This document shows, piece by piece, positions 60,766-64,000 of a stretch of DNA of 64,000 nucleotides (position 1 is the first letter of the stretch; each line of letters opens with the position of its first letter). The stretch comes from an uncultured Collinsella sp. Its GTDB lineage: Bacteria > Actinomycetota > Coriobacteriia > Coriobacteriales > Coriobacteriaceae. The notes below the pieces were generated by a model. The model worked only from the letters and a program-made list of their open reading frames with translations. It made no database searches and was not told where the DNA came from. A program made the translations under genes and the position numbers. Location of the stretch: NCBI GenBank assembly GCA_900754275.1, contig CAAECF010000109.1:1-64000 (forward strand), given 5' to 3'.

Positions 60766-60830
60766 GGGACATGCCTTAAAATCCACCTTTCCGCGCTTTG
60801 CAGCAAAAAATAGATTTCTAGGCATGTCCC
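60766..60830. repeat. Inverted repeat GGGACATGCCT / AGGCATGTCCC between convergent genes
   Basis: Eleven bases at 60766-60776 are the reverse complement of 60820-60830, with a 43-nt interior containing an A-rich run; outer bases also partly pair (AGATGTT / AATGTCT). It separates the Fur-like gene and a HAD gene and may end both transcripts. Confidence 0.6.
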
Positions 60831-60836
60831 AAATGT

Positions 60837-61634
60837 CTACTCAGCAAGTAGACGACGCAGCTCTTCTTCGACCGTGTGCACGTAACGGACGCGGTCGTTG
60901 ATGTCACGCATAGAGGGATTGCAGCTCTCCATTAGATAAGGATGGCCCACTACGTTGAGCATGTCGCGGTCGTTTTCGTTATCGCCAAACGCCATCATCT
61001 CATCGGGCGAAATACCCAGGGCACGACCGTAATCGGCAAGCGCGGAGCCCTTGCCCGAACCGAAGCCGATAAAGTCCGTCCACTCGGTTCCCGACGTCAT
61101 CACGTCAACACGGTCGCTAAAGAGGCGCTCGAAATACTCCAGGGCCGCCGGCTGATCCACCTCGGGCGTCTGGAAGGCAATCTTAATGACGTCCTCGTCG
61201 ATGTCCTCGGGGCGGTCGACCACCGCCACATCGCAGTGGACCTCATAGCGCAAATGGTCGACGAACGCATCGTTGCCGCTCATGGTGTAGAGGTGTCCCT
61301 CACACGAAAGGGTCACGTCGGCATGGGGATACGCAACCACGGCATTCGCGATATCCAGAGCAAGGCTACGCTCCATGGAACGCTTGACAACGGCACGCCC
61401 CCCGCTCATCACCAGGGCTCCGTTTTCGCATACATAGGCGAGCTCATCGGCCACCGGGGCAAACAGGTAGCGCAAGCTCGCATATTGACGGCCGCTCGCC
61501 GGCATAAACACGATACCGCGACGATGCAGTTCATCGATGAGTTCAAAGGCCTCGGAACGCGGCTCGCGCTCCCCCGGATGCAGCAACGTGCCGTCCAAAT
61601 CGCATGCAATCAGCTTGATTCCCTCAAGACCCAT
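60837..61634 (-). CDS. Cof-type HAD phosphatase
   Basis: A 265-residue HAD-IIB phosphatase: KLIACDLDGTLLHPG (motif I), PASGRQYASL (motif II), GSGKGSALADYGRALG (motif III region) and AFGDNENDRDMLNVVG (motif IV). The start is ATG 61634 after GGGGGAAAG; the frame goes on 20 codons without an RBS. Confidence 0.9.
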   Translation of the reverse strand: MGLEGIKLIACDLDGTLLHPGEREPRSEAFELIDELHRRGIVFMPASGRQYASLRYLFAPVADELAYVCENGALVMSGGRAVVKRSMERSLALDIANAVVAYPHADVTLSCEGHLYTMSGNDAFVDHLRYEVHCDVAVVDRPEDIDEDVIKIAFQTPEVDQPAALEYFERLFSDRVDVMTSGTEWTDFIGFGSGKGSALADYGRALGISPDEMMAFGDNENDRDMLNVVGHPYLMESCNPSMRDINDRVRYVHTVEEELRRLLAE

Positions 61635-61717
61635 ATGCTTTCCCCCAAAGCACCTCATCAACAGCAAGACGGACTTTGAATAGTTGCCTCTCAAAGTCCG
61701 TCTTACTCATACGCACG

Positions 61718-62296
61718 TTAACCGCGCGCCTTTTTTACGATCGTAAAGTCTGGAGCCATACTCACAACGGCATCCGCCGCACTCGACGCAAAGCGCCGGT
61801 CCGCATCGAGTTCACGGGTAACCACCGAGAGCCGAACGCCCTCGACGCCCCGGAGCATGCGGCCCAAAACAGGCTGTACCGGCGTATACATGCGCACGGT
61901 ATACTCGTCCGAATCGCCTCGGAAAAGCGGCGCGTGCATATTGCCGATCTCCCAGCACGCATGTGCGAGCGCAATCGGGTCCATGCGGTCAACTTCGACC
62001 AAATAAACCTCGGCACTGCGCAGGCGCACGACAACCGCCACGGGTACCATGCCCGAACGGTCGATGGCGAGCACGTCGCCGTCGGTAAGACGACCGTCGT
62101 CGGCAGCATCCAGCCGAACATCGACCGTGCGCCCCAGCTCCGTCACGCCCACAAGCGCGCATACATCAGCCTGGTCCCAATCGAGCATCAGCTCGTCAAC
62201 TTCAAAGACCCCGCCCAACTTCCGGCGAAGCAGGAGTTCATAGGACGGATCGTTGAGATTTCCCAAGCATGTCGTCGAAACCAAGCGTTCAGGCAT
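61718..62296 (-). CDS. UreE-like metallochaperone-fold protein
   Basis: A 192-residue protein. VEVDRMDPIALAHACWEIGNMHAPLF and MYTPVQPVLGRMLRGVEGV (shown in parts) resemble the C-terminal nickel-binding domain of UreE, with the His of GNMHAP in the family position. The N-terminal half fits the UreE substrate-binding fold more loosely. No urease gene is in the window. It lies immediately behind a SlyD-like gene whose E. coli relative delivers nickel. Confidence 0.65.
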   Translation of the reverse strand: MPERLVSTTCLGNLNDPSYELLLRRKLGGVFEVDELMLDWDQADVCALVGVTELGRTVDVRLDAADDGRLTDGDVLAIDRSGMVPVAVVVRLRSAEVYLVEVDRMDPIALAHACWEIGNMHAPLFRGDSDEYTVRMYTPVQPVLGRMLRGVEGVRLSVVTRELDADRRFASSAADAVVSMAPDFTIVKKARG

Positions 62297-62299
62297 ACT

Positions 62300-62728
62300 C
62301 TAACCCTCGACCTCAACGAGCTCGATATCAAAGTTGAGGTCCTTGCCGGCCAGCTCGTGGTTGGCGTCGAGCGTCACGGCCTCGGGCGTTACGTCTATGA
62401 CCACGGCGGGGACGGGCATGCCGCTCGGCGTGGACAGGAAAAGCTTCATGCCCTTCTCGATCTGCTCGATGTTGGGAACCTGTTCGGCCGGGAAGGTAAT
62501 AACCATCTCGGGATTGTGCTCGCCGTAGGCATCGGCAGCAGGAATGTGCACGGTCTTCTTCTCGCCCACCTGCATGTCGACAACAGCGGCGTCGAAGCCC
62601 TTGATCATCTGACCGGCGCCGCAGGTAAACTCCAGCGGCTCGCCGCGATCGTAGGAGCTATCGAACTGCGTGCCGTCGTCGAGCGTGCCGCGATAATGAG
62701 TCTTGACCTTCTTGCCCTGGTTGGACAT
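62300..62728 (-). CDS. SlyD-like FKBP peptidyl-prolyl isomerase
   Basis: A 142-residue FKBP with an inserted flap domain: THYRGTLDDGTQFDSSYDRGEPLEFTCGAGQMIKGFDAAV (shown in parts) and GEHNPEMVITFPAEQ are SlyD-type. The histidine-rich nickel-binding tail of E. coli SlyD is missing. GGAGG precedes ATG 62728. The next gene (4 nt on) is UreE-like, which suggests a joint role in metal handling, an inference. Confidence 0.9.
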   Translation of the reverse strand: MSNQGKKVKTHYRGTLDDGTQFDSSYDRGEPLEFTCGAGQMIKGFDAAVVDMQVGEKKTVHIPAADAYGEHNPEMVITFPAEQVPNIEQIEKGMKLFLSTPSGMPVPAVVIDVTPEAVTLDANHELAGKDLNFDIELVEVEG

Positions 62729-62848
62729 GGTAACCTCCGTGATAAGGGCGGCGCACAACGCGGGCCGCCGTGAACATATGGCGCTAACTATACCCTAGTC
62801 ATACAATTCAAAGACAGTTTGCAAAGAAACGCTGCAACCGGAGGAACC

Positions 62849-63862
62849 ATGGCATATCCCGTATTTGACCTACACTGCGACACCGCCGACCGCATCGGCT
62901 GGGCCACGCTCGATCTCGACCTGCGCTTTACCGCCGGCACCGACGGTTATTTCCCCGGTGACGAAACGCATCCGCAAGATTTCGACCTCATCGAGGGCAA
63001 TGCCTGCGCCATCTCGCTCGCAAAGATCGGCAACACGCCATGGGCACAGTGCTTCGCCACGTTTGTCCCCGACGAGATCCCCACCGCCCACGCCGCGCGC
63101 TTCCAGGCGCAAATCATGGCGCACATGAGCGGCCAGGCAATGCTCAACCACGACCGCATGGTCAACGTGCGCAGCGCCGCAGACATTCGCCCCGCGCTCA
63201 AGGACGGCAAAGTCGCCTGCATCCACACCATCGAAAACGCCACGTTCTTTGCCGAGGACCCCGCGCTGATCGAGGTGCTCAAGAGCCTGGGCGTACTCAT
63301 GTCGTCACTCAGCTGGAATGCGCAGGGGCCGCTCGCGAGCGGACACGATACCCACGCCAGCCTCACCGCCGCCGGCATCGAGGCACTTACGCAGATGGAG
63401 CACGCCGGCATGGTGCTTGACGTCTCCCACCTCAACGATGAGTGCTTTGACGAGGTTGTCGCCCGCGCCACGCGTCCCTTCGTCGCCAGCCACTCCAACT
63501 CCCGTGCGGTTTGCGGCGCCAAACGCAACCTTACCGACGACCAGTTCCGCACCATTCGCGACATGGGTGGCATCGTCGGCCTCAACTACTGCAGTGAGTT
63601 CCTTTCCAACGACGCAACCGACAAGACTGCCGCAGACGTCACCTTCGACCAGCTAGCGGCACATATCGAGCACTGGCTCGACCTGGGCGGCGAGGACGTC
63701 ATCGCGCTCGGCGGCGACTGGGACGGCGCCACTGTGCCCGCTTTCCTCTCCGATGCCAGCAAGATGCCCGAGTTCCAGAACATGCTTTCCAAACATTTTG
63801 GCAAGACCGTGATGCAGAAGCTCTGCAGCGACAACGCGCTTGCCTTCTTCGAGCGTTATTAA
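62849..63862 (+). CDS. Membrane dipeptidase family (M19) hydrolase
   Basis: A 337-residue zinc dipeptidase: VFDLHCDTADR with the metal HxD, EGNACAIS, IHTIENATFF with the bridging Glu, DVSHLNDECF and ASHSNSRAVC with His residues, and LGGDWDGATVP. AACCGGAGGAACC precedes ATG 62849. No signal peptide, so it is cytosolic here; family members split dipeptides such as those with D-amino acids. Confidence 0.92.
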   Translation: MAYPVFDLHCDTADRIGWATLDLDLRFTAGTDGYFPGDETHPQDFDLIEGNACAISLAKIGNTPWAQCFATFVPDEIPTAHAARFQAQIMAHMSGQAMLNHDRMVNVRSAADIRPALKDGKVACIHTIENATFFAEDPALIEVLKSLGVLMSSLSWNAQGPLASGHDTHASLTAAGIEALTQMEHAGMVLDVSHLNDECFDEVVARATRPFVASHSNSRAVCGAKRNLTDDQFRTIRDMGGIVGLNYCSEFLSNDATDKTAADVTFDQLAAHIEHWLDLGGEDVIALGGDWDGATVPAFLSDASKMPEFQNMLSKHFGKTVMQKLCSDNALAFFERY

Positions 63863-63878
63863 TTTCACATCCCTTGAG

Positions 63879-63917
63879 CGGGCCGGCATGCCGAACGGTC
63901 GACATGCCGGCCCGTCC
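63879..63917 (+). terminator. Terminator-like hairpin after the dipeptidase gene
   Basis: GGGCCGGCATG and CATGCCGGCCC pair around CCGAACGGTCGA; there is no T-run, so it is a weak or bidirectional terminator. Confidence 0.5.
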
Positions 63918-63936
63918 CCAATCTGAAGGACCGCTT

Positions 63937-64000
63937 TTGACGCAGCAGTTTACGATTTCCGTATCCCGACCGGATGGGACGCCCATCCCCGTCGTCGTTA
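63937..64000 (+). CDS. Start of a further gene (partial, cut by the window end)
   Basis: A TTG at 63937 follows AAGGA by six bases and opens a frame of 21 codons to the window end (M-T-Q-Q-F-T-I-S-V-S-R-P-D-G-T-P-I-P-V-V-V). Too short to identify. Confidence 0.4.
   Translation, partial: MTQQFTISVSRPDGTPIPVVV

Overview
The window reads as a chromosomal segment of a GC-rich anaerobic actinobacterium of the class Coriobacteriia, most probably Collinsella or a close relative. This is inferred from gene content and codon style, not from a search. Genes lie on both strands in short operons with strong AGGAGG-type ribosome binding sites and many perfect hairpin terminators. I see no rRNA, tRNA or CRISPR array.

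Layout. 0-7.8 kb: a D-aspartate module (ligase plus racemase), a secreted coiled-coil protein, an HTH regulator with a membrane Ser/Thr kinase, small envelope proteins and an M20 amidohydrolase. 7.9-12 kb: a lysine riboswitch followed by lysA-dapA (one uninterrupted ORF), dapB and dapH, the acetylated diaminopimelate route; the divergent M20 enzyme and the class I aminotransferase at 15.7 kb could supply its missing steps. 12-19 kb: nucleoid-associated protein, lipase-like protein, lactate dehydrogenase, aminotransferase, NAD synthetase. 19.1-23.1 kb: an AT-rich operon encoding a DUF2087 protein, an MFS exporter, a B12-binding radical SAM enzyme and, 12 nt after it, a 36-residue peptide with its own strong RBS and terminator. 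It looks like an undescribed peptide-modification (RiPP-like) cluster. 23-27.6 kb: low-complexity surface proteins and an AT-rich pair (lipoprotein and Tat-exported papain-like protease). 27.8-36 kb: ettA, an sdpRI-like pair, tcdA, tatD, a MITE-like element, and a sugar/nucleoside block (PfkB kinase, two HAD phosphatases, deoC).

36.3-39.8 kb is an island whose ends are a perfect 32-bp direct repeat of the 3' end of pgi. It holds three co-directional genes: an unknown protein, a ClpP-like protease and a TraG/VirD4-like ATPase without membrane segments. 39.8-49.4 kb: pgi, an SOS-type polymerase Y/YolD operon under LexA-like boxes, a metal-binding protein under a CsoR-like operator, a DUF3793-flavodoxin operon under a possible iron box, and an amino-acid ABC transporter whose permease carries an extra exported domain. 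49.5-55.3 kb: endonuclease IV, oxidoreductases separated by two copies of a covarying hairpin repeat, and a secreted protein. 55.6-64 kb: metY preceded by a 17-codon leader peptide containing Cys codons, divergent LysR, RNase HI, oxidoreductase, acylphosphatase, Fur-family regulator, HAD phosphatase, a SlyD/UreE-like pair, a dipeptidase, and the start of one more gene.
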